This document shows positions 17,127-25,289 of a DNA stretch of 64,000 nt, piece by piece (the first letter of the stretch is position 1; every line of letters starts with the position of its first letter). Both the position numbers and the translations under genes were made by a program. This stretch comes from an uncultured Celeribacter sp. (GTDB taxonomy: Bacteria; Pseudomonadota; Alphaproteobacteria; Rhodobacterales; Rhodobacteraceae). A model generated the notes under the pieces. That model was not told the origin of the DNA and did not search any database. It was given only the letters and a program-made list of their open reading frames with translations. The stretch is taken from positions 1,724,501-1,788,500 of the forward strand of contig NZ_OY780935.1 in the NCBI RefSeq assembly GCF_963675965.1. Direction: 5' to 3'.

Positions 17127-18497
17127 TCAGTAAGAATATTCACCGAACACTTTGGTCACATCGCCAGCCCAGTCACCCTCGAAGCGCTCGATCAGCTCAT
17201 CTGCCGGGGCATGGCCCGTCTCGATGCTGTCTTTGAGCGCGTTGAGGAAATGGGTTTCATCGGGGATCAGCCCGCCCGCACCAGGGCGTGCGCGGCTGGC
17301 AAGGCCCTGTTCGGCTATCGACACGCATTCGCGCGCCAGATCGATCATCTTGATCCCATCGACCTCGGCCTGCAGACCATCCACAGAGGCGGCCACCCGC
17401 AACGCCTCGCGCGTTTCCGCGCTCCAGCCTTTGAAGAGATCGGAAGCCGCATCCAGAGCGCCCTGATCGTACATCAGCCCGACCCAGAAGGCTGGCAGCG
17501 CACAGAGACGACGCCATGGGCCGCCATCTGCACCACGCATCTCCATGTATTTCTTGATCCGCGCTTCGGGAAACAGCGTCGTCAGGTGATCCGCCCAATC
17601 CGACAACGTCGGCTTTTCGCCCGGCAATGCTGGCAGCTTGCCCTTGAGGAAGTCGCGGAAGGACTGGCCCAACGCGTTGATATATTTGCCATCGCGGTAG
17701 ACGAAATACATCGGCACATCGAGCGCATATTCGACATAGCGCTCAAATCCCATGCCATCTTCGAATACGAAGGGCAGCATGCCCGTGCGCGACGGATCGA
17801 GATGCCGCCAGATATAGGAACGCCAGGACTTATGCCCGTTCAGCTTGCCTTCCTTGAACGGCGAATTGGCGAACAGCGCAGTGGCCACTGGCTGCAAAGC
17901 CAGAGCCGCGCGGAATTTCTGCACCATATCCGCTTCGGACGCGAAATCGAGGTTCACCTGTACGGTGCAGGTGCGGCGCATCATCTGCGTGCCGGTCGTG
18001 CCGACGGTGCCCATATAAGCGTCCATCAGCTTGTAACGCCCTTTCGGCATCAGCGGCATCTCGTCATGGGTCCATGTCGGCGCCATGCCCAACCCGATAA
18101 AGCGCGCACCCAGCTCATCGGACACGGTCTGCACTTCGCGCAGGTGTTCGTTCACCTCGTCACAGGTCTGGTGAATGCTGTCGAGCGGCGCGCCTGACAG
18201 CTCGAGCTGACCACCCGGTTCCAGCGAGATATTCGCACCGTTTTGCTCCAGGCCGATCAGATGTTCACCTTCGAAAATCGGGTTCCAACCATAACGGTCC
18301 TGCAAACCCTCAAGGATGGCCTTGATCGAACGCTCCCCGGCGTAGGGCAATGGTGACAGGCTGTCTTTGCAGTAGCCGAATTTCTCGTGCTCGGTACCGA
18401 TCTTCCAATCTTCACGGGGCTTACACCCGGAGACGAAATAATTGACCAGATCGTCATAGCTTTCGATCGGGCCACCGCCGGACTGAGGAATGGACAT
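17127..18497 (-). CDS. gshA: Glutamate-cysteine ligase, plant-type
   Basis: A 456-residue gamma-glutamylcysteine synthetase, the first step of glutathione synthesis. The plant/alphaproteobacterial (GCS2) signature is clear: IGTEHEKFGY near residue 33, LEQNGANISLEPGGQLELSG near 84, and MRRTCTVQVNLDFASE near 167. The length matches the family, and the C-terminal helical part is complete. It starts at ATG 18495-18497 with GGAG shortly upstream. It is monocistronic and convergent with the DUF805 gene across the shared terminator. Confidence 0.95.
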   Translation of the reverse strand: MSIPQSGGGPIESYDDLVNYFVSGCKPREDWKIGTEHEKFGYCKDSLSPLPYAGERSIKAILEGLQDRYGWNPIFEGEHLIGLEQNGANISLEPGGQLELSGAPLDSIHQTCDEVNEHLREVQTVSDELGARFIGLGMAPTWTHDEMPLMPKGRYKLMDAYMGTVGTTGTQMMRRTCTVQVNLDFASEADMVQKFRAALALQPVATALFANSPFKEGKLNGHKSWRSYIWRHLDPSRTGMLPFVFEDGMGFERYVEYALDVPMYFVYRDGKYINALGQSFRDFLKGKLPALPGEKPTLSDWADHLTTLFPEARIKKYMEMRGADGGPWRRLCALPAFWVGLMYDQGALDAASDLFKGWSAETREALRVAASVDGLQAEVDGIKMIDLARECVSIAEQGLASRARPGAGGLIPDETHFLNALKDSIETGHAPADELIERFEGDWAGDVTKVFGEYSY

Positions 18498-18599
18498 GGG
18501 GGCTACTCCGGAGCGTTATAGTCAGTTTGGTAGACTTGGGTCATGCGGCGGATGAAGTCAATGCGGCCAAAGGGGAAAGCCCGGCCCAATGCACATGCC

Positions 18600-19106
18600 T
18601 CAATGCAGACGCGCTGTGCGTTTGCGCCAGATCACAACCGGCTGATCCGGGGTCGATTTGATCTGGCGAAGCATCTTTTCGGTTTCCAGACCCTCGAGCG
18701 AAACGAAGACATCGAACAGCTTTTCCGCGCCAAATGCATTCAGGGGCACCACCAGAGGCGCCTGTCCCGGGGCATCCAGTTGCCAATGGGCATCTCCCTT
18801 TGCTGCAGGCACCAGCACCACAGAGGTCAAGGCGGCAATATCTACCTGCCCGCCGGTATAGGGGGTAAAATAGCTCACCACGCCTTCGTCGACCTCGACC
18901 GAGCCAAAGCCGCCGCGGCCAGACGCAAAACGGGCACGCTGCACCGCCGCGACGGCAAAAATGACCGCAAGCAGCAGAAACGCCAGAGCAATCCAGCGCA
19001 TCACGCCGAAAGAGGCGCTGAGCCACCAGCCCATAAGCGCCACCACGCCCAGCGCGACGATGACCTCGCGCCAGCGCCAGAGCGCGGCCTTCACCTCTGG
19101 CCGCAT
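18600..19106 (-). CDS. Membrane protein of unknown function, coupled to rsmE
   Basis: A 168-residue protein. Two adjacent transmembrane helices (about 16-32 and 36-54) precede a soluble C-terminal domain with a PH-like look: VSYFTPYTGGQVDIAALTSVVLVP and LDAPGQAPLVVPLNAFGAEKLF. I do not assign a family. The start ATG overlaps the rsmE stop by one base (TGATG), so it is translated with rsmE. Orthologous rsmE-linked genes are common in this group, as far as I recall. Confidence 0.75.
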   Translation of the reverse strand: MRPEVKAALWRWREVIVALGVVALMGWWLSASFGVMRWIALAFLLLAVIFAVAAVQRARFASGRGGFGSVEVDEGVVSYFTPYTGGQVDIAALTSVVLVPAAKGDAHWQLDAPGQAPLVVPLNAFGAEKLFDVFVSLEGLETEKMLRQIKSTPDQPVVIWRKRTARLH

Positions 19107-19831
19107 CAGGCCCAGTCCCCAAGATGTTGCTGCCAGACAGTCATCGCGGCCACAGCCGCCGTGTCGGCCCGCAAAATGCGCGGCCCGAGCGAGACCGCAT
19201 GGGCAAAGGGCAAAGCCGCCAGCCGTTTGCGTTCCGCCTCGGAAAATCCGCCTTCGGGGCCGATCAAAATCGCCCATTTGTCGCCGGACACAGCCCCAAG
19301 GGTTTCCGCCGCGCCGACAAGGCTTTCGTCGCAGAACATGATATGGCGGTCAGGCTCCCAATCCGCCAGAAGCCGGTCGAGCTTCACCAGATCGGTGACC
19401 TCGGGCACATAGGTGCCGCCGCATTGTTCCGCCGCCTCGACGGCATGCGCCTGCAGACGGTCCTGGCGGATACGTTCGGAATTGGTGAAATCCGTCCCCG
19501 CCGGCAGGATGCGGCGCGCGCCCATCTCAGCGGCCTTTTCCACGATGAAATCCGTCCGCGCCTTTTTGATCGGTGCAAACAGCAGCCACAGATCCGGTGG
19601 CATCTGCAAAGGCCGGGTCTGCGCGACACAGGTCAGTTCCCCGCCGCGCTTGCCGGCCTGCGTGACCTCGGCAGCAAACTCGCCGTCACGGGAATTGAAC
19701 AGCGCAACATGCGCGCCCTCACTCAGCCGCATCACCCCGAAAAGGTAATGCGCCTGCTCCCGTTCCAAAGGAATGGATTGCCCCTCAGCCAGAGGGTGAT
19801 CTACATAGAGCCTGATCTTCGTCTGAACCAT
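19106..19831 (-). CDS. rsmE: 16S rRNA (uracil1498-N3)-methyltransferase
   Basis: A 241-residue SPOUT-fold RNA methyltransferase that methylates U1498 of 16S rRNA using SAM. The N-terminal PUA-like part starts with KIRLYVDHPL, and the knot region shows LLFAPIKKARTDFIVEKAAEMGARRILP and the SAM loop ILIGPEGGFSEAE, ending in SLGPRILRADTAAVAAM. ATG 19829-19831 gives a family-length protein; no good ribosome site is seen. It is divergent from ubiA, whose start codon is only 11 bases away, so the two genes must share or interleave their control regions. Confidence 0.95.
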   Translation of the reverse strand: MVQTKIRLYVDHPLAEGQSIPLEREQAHYLFGVMRLSEGAHVALFNSRDGEFAAEVTQAGKRGGELTCVAQTRPLQMPPDLWLLFAPIKKARTDFIVEKAAEMGARRILPAGTDFTNSERIRQDRLQAHAVEAAEQCGGTYVPEVTDLVKLDRLLADWEPDRHIMFCDESLVGAAETLGAVSGDKWAILIGPEGGFSEAERKRLAALPFAHAVSLGPRILRADTAAVAAMTVWQQHLGDWA

Positions 19832-19842
19832 GGACCATACAT

Positions 19843-20823
19843 ATGACCGAACAGCGCCCAACGCCAGAGACCGCGAACGCAACTGTGAACGGACAGGTCG
19901 CCGACGCGGTCCGGGGCAACTGGGTCGATCACATCGCCCCGCTATGGAGCCGCCCCTATCTGCGACTGTCGCGGGCGGATCGCCCCGTGGGCACATGGCT
20001 CTTGCTCATTCCCTGCTGGTGGGGCGCGCTTCTGGCCGCCGCCGAAGCGGGTACATTTTCCGGGCGCACCCTGTGGATCATGATCGGCTGCGCCATGGGC
20101 GCCTGGCTGATGCGTGGCGCGGGCTGCACATGGAACGACATCACCGACCGCGATTTCGACGACAAGGTGGAACGCACCAAAAGCCGCCCGATTCCCTCGG
20201 GTCAGGTCAGCGTCAAACAGGCCGCGCTGTGGATGGTGATGCAGAGCCTGATTGCTCTGGTCATTCTGCTCAGCTTCGGCCCGCTGGCCATCCTGCTTGG
20301 GGTGATCTCGCTCGTGCCGGTGGCGGTCTACCCCTTTGCCAAACGCTTCACATGGTGGCCACAGGTCTTTCTGGGCATCGCCTTCAACTGGGGCGCCATC
20401 CTCGCCTATGCTGCGGTGTCCGGGAAACTGAGCGCCGTGCCGTTCTTTCTCTATTTTGCCGGCATCGCCTGGACGATTTTCTATGACACGATCTATGCCC
20501 ATCAGGACAAGGAAGACGACGCGCTGATTGGCGTCAAATCCACCGCACGGCTGTTTGCCGAAAACACCCCACGCTGGCTGAAACGCTTCCTGATCGTCAC
20601 CGTGGTGCTGATGGCCGCCGGGATTGTCGAAGCCGTGGCGGACCGGTCGGTGCTCGCACTTGTTGTCGCCCTTGGGGCCCCATGGGCCATGGGTCTGCAT
20701 ATGACATGGCAAATGGCACGGCTTGACACGGAAGATCATGAGAAATGCCTGCATCTTTTTCGCTCAAACCGGGATGCGGGGCTGCTGGCTGCGCTGTTTC
20801 TTGCCGTTGCGATCTTCCTGTGA
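19843..20823 (+). CDS. ubiA: 4-hydroxybenzoate octaprenyltransferase
   Basis: A 326-residue membrane prenyltransferase for ubiquinone synthesis. The first aspartate-rich motif is NDITDRDFDD, followed by KVERTKSRPIPSG; the second is YDTIYAHQDKEDD with IGVKSTA. About eight membrane helices are spread over the chain, as expected for UbiA. The N-terminal 30 residues are a poorly conserved hydrophilic lead. No Shine-Dalgarno is visible before the ATG at 19843, so it could be leaderless. Confidence 0.95.
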   Translation: MTEQRPTPETANATVNGQVADAVRGNWVDHIAPLWSRPYLRLSRADRPVGTWLLLIPCWWGALLAAAEAGTFSGRTLWIMIGCAMGAWLMRGAGCTWNDITDRDFDDKVERTKSRPIPSGQVSVKQAALWMVMQSLIALVILLSFGPLAILLGVISLVPVAVYPFAKRFTWWPQVFLGIAFNWGAILAYAAVSGKLSAVPFFLYFAGIAWTIFYDTIYAHQDKEDDALIGVKSTARLFAENTPRWLKRFLIVTVVLMAAGIVEAVADRSVLALVVALGAPWAMGLHMTWQMARLDTEDHEKCLHLFRSNRDAGLLAALFLAVAIFL

Positions 20824-20890
20824 TTGCAGCACGGGGGGGAACCCCCTAAGACATTGACCGAAATTTCCTAAGTCAGGCCAACCGCCCCGC

Positions 20891-23131
20891 ATGCGCTTTT
20901 CACAGTATCTGCCCGTCTTCGCTGCCGTTCTGATCGGTGCCCTTCTCTGCCTCGCTGCGGCCTCCATCGGGGCCAGAACCATTGAGGCAACCTCGGTTCA
21001 GGCCGTCGAAAAGCAACTGGTCATGGGCGGGTTTGAATGGACCGAAGTCGACGCCGACGGGCTGCAGATCGTGCTGACCGGCACCGCCCCCGACGAACCC
21101 ACACAGCTGGCCGCGCAACGGGCCGCAGGCCATGCCGTCGATCCGGCCCGGGTGATCAACGTGATGAATGTGGTCCAGCAAGAGGCCATCCCCGCCCCGA
21201 AATTTTCCATCGAGATCCTGCGCAATGACAACGGCCTGTCGCTGATCGGCCTTGTCCCGTCATCCTGGGATCACGATGGCTTTATCGAAGATCTCAAGTC
21301 TGCCGCCAGTTCCGGATCGATCGCGGATTTTCTGGAACATGCGGATTACCCGAAGCCCGATCATTGGGACACGGCCATCGATTTCGGGCTGGAAGCCATC
21401 GAACTGCTGCCGCGCTCCAAAATCTCGCTCGCCGCTGACGGCATCACCGTCACAGCCCTGGCTGACAGCAAGGCACAAAAGGCGAGCTTTGAACGCGCAC
21501 TGGCACGCGAAGACCCAGACGAGGTGCCCGTTACCGTGGCAATCACCGCGCCGCGTCCGGTCATCACTCCCTTCACCGTGCGCTTTCTGATCGACGACAG
21601 CGGCCCGCATTTCGACGCCTGTGCGGCAGAAACCCCGGCCGGACAGGCCCGCATTCTCGCGGCCGCCCGCGCCCTCGGCGTCGAAGATCCTGCCTGCACT
21701 CTTGGCCTTGGATCGCCAACTGGCCAATGGGCCGCCGCAGTCGAAACCGGCATGCGTGCGCTGGAAGATATCGGGCAGGGCTCCATCACCTTTGCCGATG
21801 GCGATGTCCATCTGATCGCGGGCGAAGACACCACGACCGCCGTTTTCGACAAGGTCGTTGGCGATCTGGAAGCGGACCTGCCGCCGATCTTCACGCTGCA
21901 CAGCACTCTCACAGCTGCCCAAAACGAGGCCGAAGACCCCGACAGCCGTCCGACCTTCACCGTCACCCGTTCCCCCGAAGGCCAAACCCAGATCCGGGGC
22001 CGGATGTCTGACGAACGCAGCAAGATGGCAACCGAAGCGCTGGCCCGCGCCGCCTTTGGCGCGCAATCGATTTATTCCGCGATGCGGATCGATGATTCCC
22101 TGCCCGAAGGCTGGTCGCTACGTGCCATGGCCGCAATCGAGGCACTGGCACAGCTCAAGCAAGGCTCTGTCGTCATGACCACAGACGGGCTCGACATCCG
22201 GGGCCAGACCGGCGACCCCAATGCCCGCGCGACCATCGCCGGCATCCTGTCGGAAAAGCTGGGAGACGCGCAGCAGTTCAACATCAATGTCGAATATGTC
22301 CGCAAACTCGACCCGGTTCTGAACCTGCCGACCCCCGCCGAATGCGTCGCCCGCGCCAATCAGATCAACGCGACCCATAAGATCGTCTTTGATCCCGGCT
22401 CCACCGATCTGAACGCCGACGCCAATGAAACGCTGGATGCCATCGCGGCCGCACTGAAGGATTGCGAGGACGTCGAAATGGAAATCGGTGGGCACACCGA
22501 CAGTCAGGGGCGTGAGGAAATGAACCTCAACCTGTCGCGTCAACGGGCCAATTCTGTTCTGGACGGCCTGCTGATGCGCCGCGTTGTCGGGGTGAAATTC
22601 ACCGCCGAGGGCTATGGCGAAAGTCGCCCGATTGCCGACAATGGCACCGAAGAAGGCCGCGAAGCCAACCGCCGGATCGAATTCACTCTGATCGGCGGCA
22701 CTGAGCAAGACGCGACTGCGGCGACGGAGGCTGAGGAGTCAGCACCCGTCGACGGCGACGATGTACCGGCGCAGTCATCTGAAGCCGCTACGGCGGAAGC
22801 TGCCGCGGAAAATGTCAGCGACACAGTGGAGACCACAGAAGAGACGGCCACTCCTGCGGATAACGCTGAAACAGACAACGCCTCAAAGCCGGTCGCGGAA
22901 GACGTCGCCGCAGAAGAGGCCGTTGAGATGCCTGAAGAGGCCGAGGCTCTGGCCGAGGAGCGCCCGACCCTGCGCCCAGGGACTGAGACCGGCGTTGAAG
23001 ACGGAGCCGCAACGGATGAAACCGCACAGACGGGCGGAACAGATCAAGAGACCGCAGCAGAGGCGGATACCGGGGACACGGCTGCAGATGCGCCTGCGGT
23101 CGAGACTGGGGACGAGGAAACGACCGAATGA
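20891..23131 (+). CDS. OmpA-family protein with BON-like repeats and an acidic C-terminal tail
   Basis: A 746-residue envelope protein. A membrane anchor or uncleaved signal lies at about 6-26. The next 450 residues contain BON-like repeats (for example GLQIVLTGTAPDE at 57-69 and ITAPRPVITPF). The OmpA peptidoglycan-binding domain spans about 496-603 (IVFDPGSTDLN, GGHTDSQGREEMNLNLSRQRA, GYGESRPIADN, NRRIEF). Unusually, this domain is not terminal: about 140 further residues are almost entirely Glu, Asp, Ala and Thr, presumably disordered. It likely tethers the inner membrane to peptidoglycan. Its stop overlaps the next gene (ATGA). Confidence 0.88.
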   Translation: MRFSQYLPVFAAVLIGALLCLAAASIGARTIEATSVQAVEKQLVMGGFEWTEVDADGLQIVLTGTAPDEPTQLAAQRAAGHAVDPARVINVMNVVQQEAIPAPKFSIEILRNDNGLSLIGLVPSSWDHDGFIEDLKSAASSGSIADFLEHADYPKPDHWDTAIDFGLEAIELLPRSKISLAADGITVTALADSKAQKASFERALAREDPDEVPVTVAITAPRPVITPFTVRFLIDDSGPHFDACAAETPAGQARILAAARALGVEDPACTLGLGSPTGQWAAAVETGMRALEDIGQGSITFADGDVHLIAGEDTTTAVFDKVVGDLEADLPPIFTLHSTLTAAQNEAEDPDSRPTFTVTRSPEGQTQIRGRMSDERSKMATEALARAAFGAQSIYSAMRIDDSLPEGWSLRAMAAIEALAQLKQGSVVMTTDGLDIRGQTGDPNARATIAGILSEKLGDAQQFNINVEYVRKLDPVLNLPTPAECVARANQINATHKIVFDPGSTDLNADANETLDAIAAALKDCEDVEMEIGGHTDSQGREEMNLNLSRQRANSVLDGLLMRRVVGVKFTAEGYGESRPIADNGTEEGREANRRIEFTLIGGTEQDATAATEAEESAPVDGDDVPAQSSEAATAEAAAENVSDTVETTEETATPADNAETDNASKPVAEDVAAEEAVEMPEEAEALAEERPTLRPGTETGVEDGAATDETAQTGGTDQETAAEADTGDTAADAPAVETGDEETTE

Positions 23132-23454
23132 ACAGAACAGAATTGATCATCGCCACGGCGATCGTGCTTTTCATCGCCTTCCTGATGGGGTGGTTTGCCC
23201 ATTGGCTGATCCACAGATTTGTGCGGGTGGGTCAGGGCGACATGAGCGATCTGGACACCATGGCCCAGCACCTGCATGAAGCCGAAGAGGAACGCGATCA
23301 GGCCATCGCCCATTATCAGCAACGCGAAGCGGAACTGTCCGGCCAGCTAAACCAGACCGAAGCCGAACTGCGTGCGGCCATGGACGGGCTGCGCGAAGCC
23401 CGGCAAGAGGCCGAAGAACTGCGGGCCTATATCGAGCGCCAGAACGCCGGTTAA
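23128..23454 (+). CDS. Small membrane-anchored coiled-coil protein
   Basis: A 108-residue protein with one N-terminal transmembrane helix (about 5-27, LIIATAIVLFIAFLMGWFAHWL) and a long, charged heptad-like coiled coil from about 48 to the end (HLHEAEEERDQAIAHY..., EAELRAAMDGLREARQEAEEL). No enzymatic motif. The start overlaps the stop of the OmpA-family gene by four bases, so a shared envelope complex is the natural guess. Family not recognised. Confidence 0.8.
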   Translation: MNRTELIIATAIVLFIAFLMGWFAHWLIHRFVRVGQGDMSDLDTMAQHLHEAEEERDQAIAHYQQREAELSGQLNQTEAELRAAMDGLREARQEAEELRAYIERQNAG

Positions 23455-23485
23455 ACCGTTAGATCCGCCAATTCTTGGATGATTT

Positions 23486-23514
23486 CGTGCCCGGCCTTGG
23501 CCGGGCACGCATTT
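23486..23514. terminator. Strong hairpin between convergent genes
   Basis: An 11-bp perfect stem (CGTGCCCGGCC / GGCCGGGCACG) with a two-base loop is followed by CATTTTA. It lies between the coiled-coil gene and the convergent rpiB gene. Read on the plus strand it has a weak T tract; on the minus strand it is followed by AAATC, so it mainly ends the plus-strand transcript. Confidence 0.6.
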
Positions 23515-23540
23515 TATAGGGGTCGGATGACCTAGAATGC

Positions 23541-23990
23541 TTAGGCCCCGGGCGCTTCGATCATATCAACGCGCGTGGCGTGACGTCCGCCTTCGAATTC
23601 GGCACTCAGAAAAGCCTCGACGATATCCAGCGCCAGCCCTTCGCCAACAACGCGCGCGCCGAGCGACAGAATGTTGGCATTGTTGTGCTGACGGATCATC
23701 CTGGCCGAAAAGCTGTCAGAACAAACGCCACAGCGAATGCCCGCCACCTTGTTCGCGGCCATCATGATGCCCTGGCCCGTGCCGCACAGGACGATGCCCA
23801 GAGCACAATCGCCGGACGCGACCTTTTCGGCAGCCGCCTTGCCGTGGATCGGGTAATGCGTGCTTTCCGGCGTGGTTGGACCGATGTCGACGGCTTCCCA
23901 GCCCATCGTGGTGATGTGTTTCGCGATGGCCTGACGCAGGTCAATGGCCGCATGGTCGCTCGACAGAACGATACGTTTGTTTTCAGTCAT
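23541..23990 (-). CDS. rpiB: Ribose-5-phosphate isomerase B
   Basis: A 149-residue RpiB/LacAB-type isomerase that interconverts ribose-5-phosphate and ribulose-5-phosphate. The N-terminal phosphate-binding strand SSDHAAIDLRQAI, the catalytic segment GIVLCGTGQGIMMAANK, and RQHNNANILSLGARVVG are all present, and the length is typical. It is the last gene on this minus-strand stretch, 34 bases from moaE. Confidence 0.95.
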   Translation of the reverse strand: MTENKRIVLSSDHAAIDLRQAIAKHITTMGWEAVDIGPTTPESTHYPIHGKAAAEKVASGDCALGIVLCGTGQGIMMAANKVAGIRCGVCSDSFSARMIRQHNNANILSLGARVVGEGLALDIVEAFLSAEFEGGRHATRVDMIEAPGA

Positions 23991-24024
23991 AGTCGTCTTC
24001 TCGTTTTCAAAAGGGAGTGGCAGC

Positions 24025-24462
24025 TCACCACCGTTTCAAAGCAGTCTCGTCCGCGTCCTTGGCAGCGACCCAGAGCGCACCGTCTCGGCTGACCTCTTTC
24101 TTCCAGAAAGGGGCCCGCGATTTCAAATAGTCCATCAGGAATTCAGCCGCCTCGAAAGCCGCCTTGCGATGGCGGGCCGCTGTCGCGACCATCATGATCT
24201 GATTGCCAGGGCGCAGGCGGCCATAGCGGTGGATCACCCGACAGTCACTCAGCCCCCAGCGCTCTTTCGCCGCCTCACAGATGGCCGTGATCGCCGCTTC
24301 GCACATGCCCGGATAATGCTCGATTTCCATGTAATCGAGTGACCCGCTGTCGTCCCGTACAAGCCCGGTGAAGGTCACCGTCGCGCCCGTGTTCGGAGCC
24401 CGACCGAAATCGGCCAGCACCTCGGCCAGTTGGAAATCCTCGGTCTGAACCGACACCCGCAT
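24025..24462 (-). CDS. moaE: Molybdopterin synthase catalytic subunit
   Basis: A 145-residue MoaE, which together with MoaD sulfurates precursor Z (cPMP) into molybdopterin. Family features are visible: GATVTFTGLVRDD near 27-39, then LDYMEIEHYPGMCEAA, HRYGRLRPGN with the active-site histidine/arginine region, and a C-terminal FWKKE with the catalytic lysine pair. Its start lies 3 bases after the moaD stop. Confidence 0.96.
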   Translation of the reverse strand: MRVSVQTEDFQLAEVLADFGRAPNTGATVTFTGLVRDDSGSLDYMEIEHYPGMCEAAITAICEAAKERWGLSDCRVIHRYGRLRPGNQIMMVATAARHRKAAFEAAEFLMDYLKSRAPFWKKEVSRDGALWVAAKDADETALKRW

Positions 24463-24465
24463 CGC

Positions 24466-24717
24466 TCAGCCCCCGGTCATTGGCGGGAAGAAAGCAATCT
24501 CGCGCACGCCCTTGAGCGGTGCGTCGAAATCCGACAGCTCCTGATCCAGCGCAACGCGCAGCGCTGCCAGATCGGAAAGTGCCAGATCATAGCGCGGCTC
24601 GCGCGCGCGCAGTTCGGCAATCAGATCGCGTACGGTCGCTGCCTCAGTGTCCACCGTCTCGCGCGGCAGGCCGATGCGTTCGCGCACCCAGGCGAAATAG
24701 AGCACCTCAATCGTCAT
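24466..24717 (-). CDS. moaD: Molybdopterin converting factor small subunit
   Basis: An 83-residue ubiquitin-fold sulfur carrier ending in the diagnostic Gly-Gly (FFPPMTGG). The C-terminus is thiocarboxylated and donates sulfur inside MoaE. The start codon lies inside the last 11 bases of pgsA, so it is translationally coupled to a phospholipid gene. The order uvrC-pgsA-moaD-moaE on one strand looks like a single operon. Confidence 0.95.
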   Translation of the reverse strand: MTIEVLYFAWVRERIGLPRETVDTEAATVRDLIAELRAREPRYDLALSDLAALRVALDQELSDFDAPLKGVREIAFFPPMTGG

Positions 24718-25273
24718 GGTGTTCTCGCAAAAACGGCATCGCTTTGGTCAGATAGTCCCAGCCGGTGATCACCGTCAAAAGCGCGGCCCCCCAGAAAAGG
24801 GCAACCCCAAGGCCATAGACCACGCTGTGACCGACGGCCCCGTGAAAGAACAGCACGGCGATGGCCACCATCTGCAGCGTGGTTTTCCATTTCGCCAGTT
24901 TGGTCACTTTCAACGTGCCCGCCGTATCCCCCAGAAACTCACGCAGCCCCGACACAAAGGTTTCCCGCAGCAGGATGAAGGACGCCGGCAGCACGATCAG
25001 CAGATCAATGCCATAGAGCATGGCCAGCACCGCAATCGCGGTCACCACCATTGCCTTGTCAGCAATCGGATCGAGCATTGCCCCGAATTTCGACATCTGG
25101 TCCCATTTGCGCGCCAGATAGCCATCGATGAAATCGGTGATCGAGGCTGAAGCAAACAGGATCAGTGCGGCCCAATCGGCAATCGGACGCGGCAGCAGCA
25201 GAAAAACGATGGCCACCCCCGGCGCGCAAAGCAGCCGAAAGACAGTCAGAATATTGGGCAGGTTCCATGTCAT
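24707..25273 (-). CDS. pgsA: CDP-diacylglycerol-glycerol-3-phosphate 3-phosphatidyltransferase
   Basis: A 188-residue membrane enzyme that makes phosphatidylglycerol phosphate from CDP-diacylglycerol. The CDP-alcohol phosphotransferase motif D-x2-D-G-x2-A-R-x8-G-x3-D-x3-D is present (DFIDGYLARKW...GAMLDPIADK). NLPNILTVFRLLCAP at the start is typical. ATG 25271-25273 gives the family N-terminus; a longer frame to 25330 would overlap the uvrC stop. The start is 16 bases after uvrC. Confidence 0.95.
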   Translation of the reverse strand: MTWNLPNILTVFRLLCAPGVAIVFLLLPRPIADWAALILFASASITDFIDGYLARKWDQMSKFGAMLDPIADKAMVVTAIAVLAMLYGIDLLIVLPASFILLRETFVSGLREFLGDTAGTLKVTKLAKWKTTLQMVAIAVLFFHGAVGHSVVYGLGVALFWGAALLTVITGWDYLTKAMPFLREHHDD

Positions 25274-25289
25274 GCCTCTGCTTACCCCC

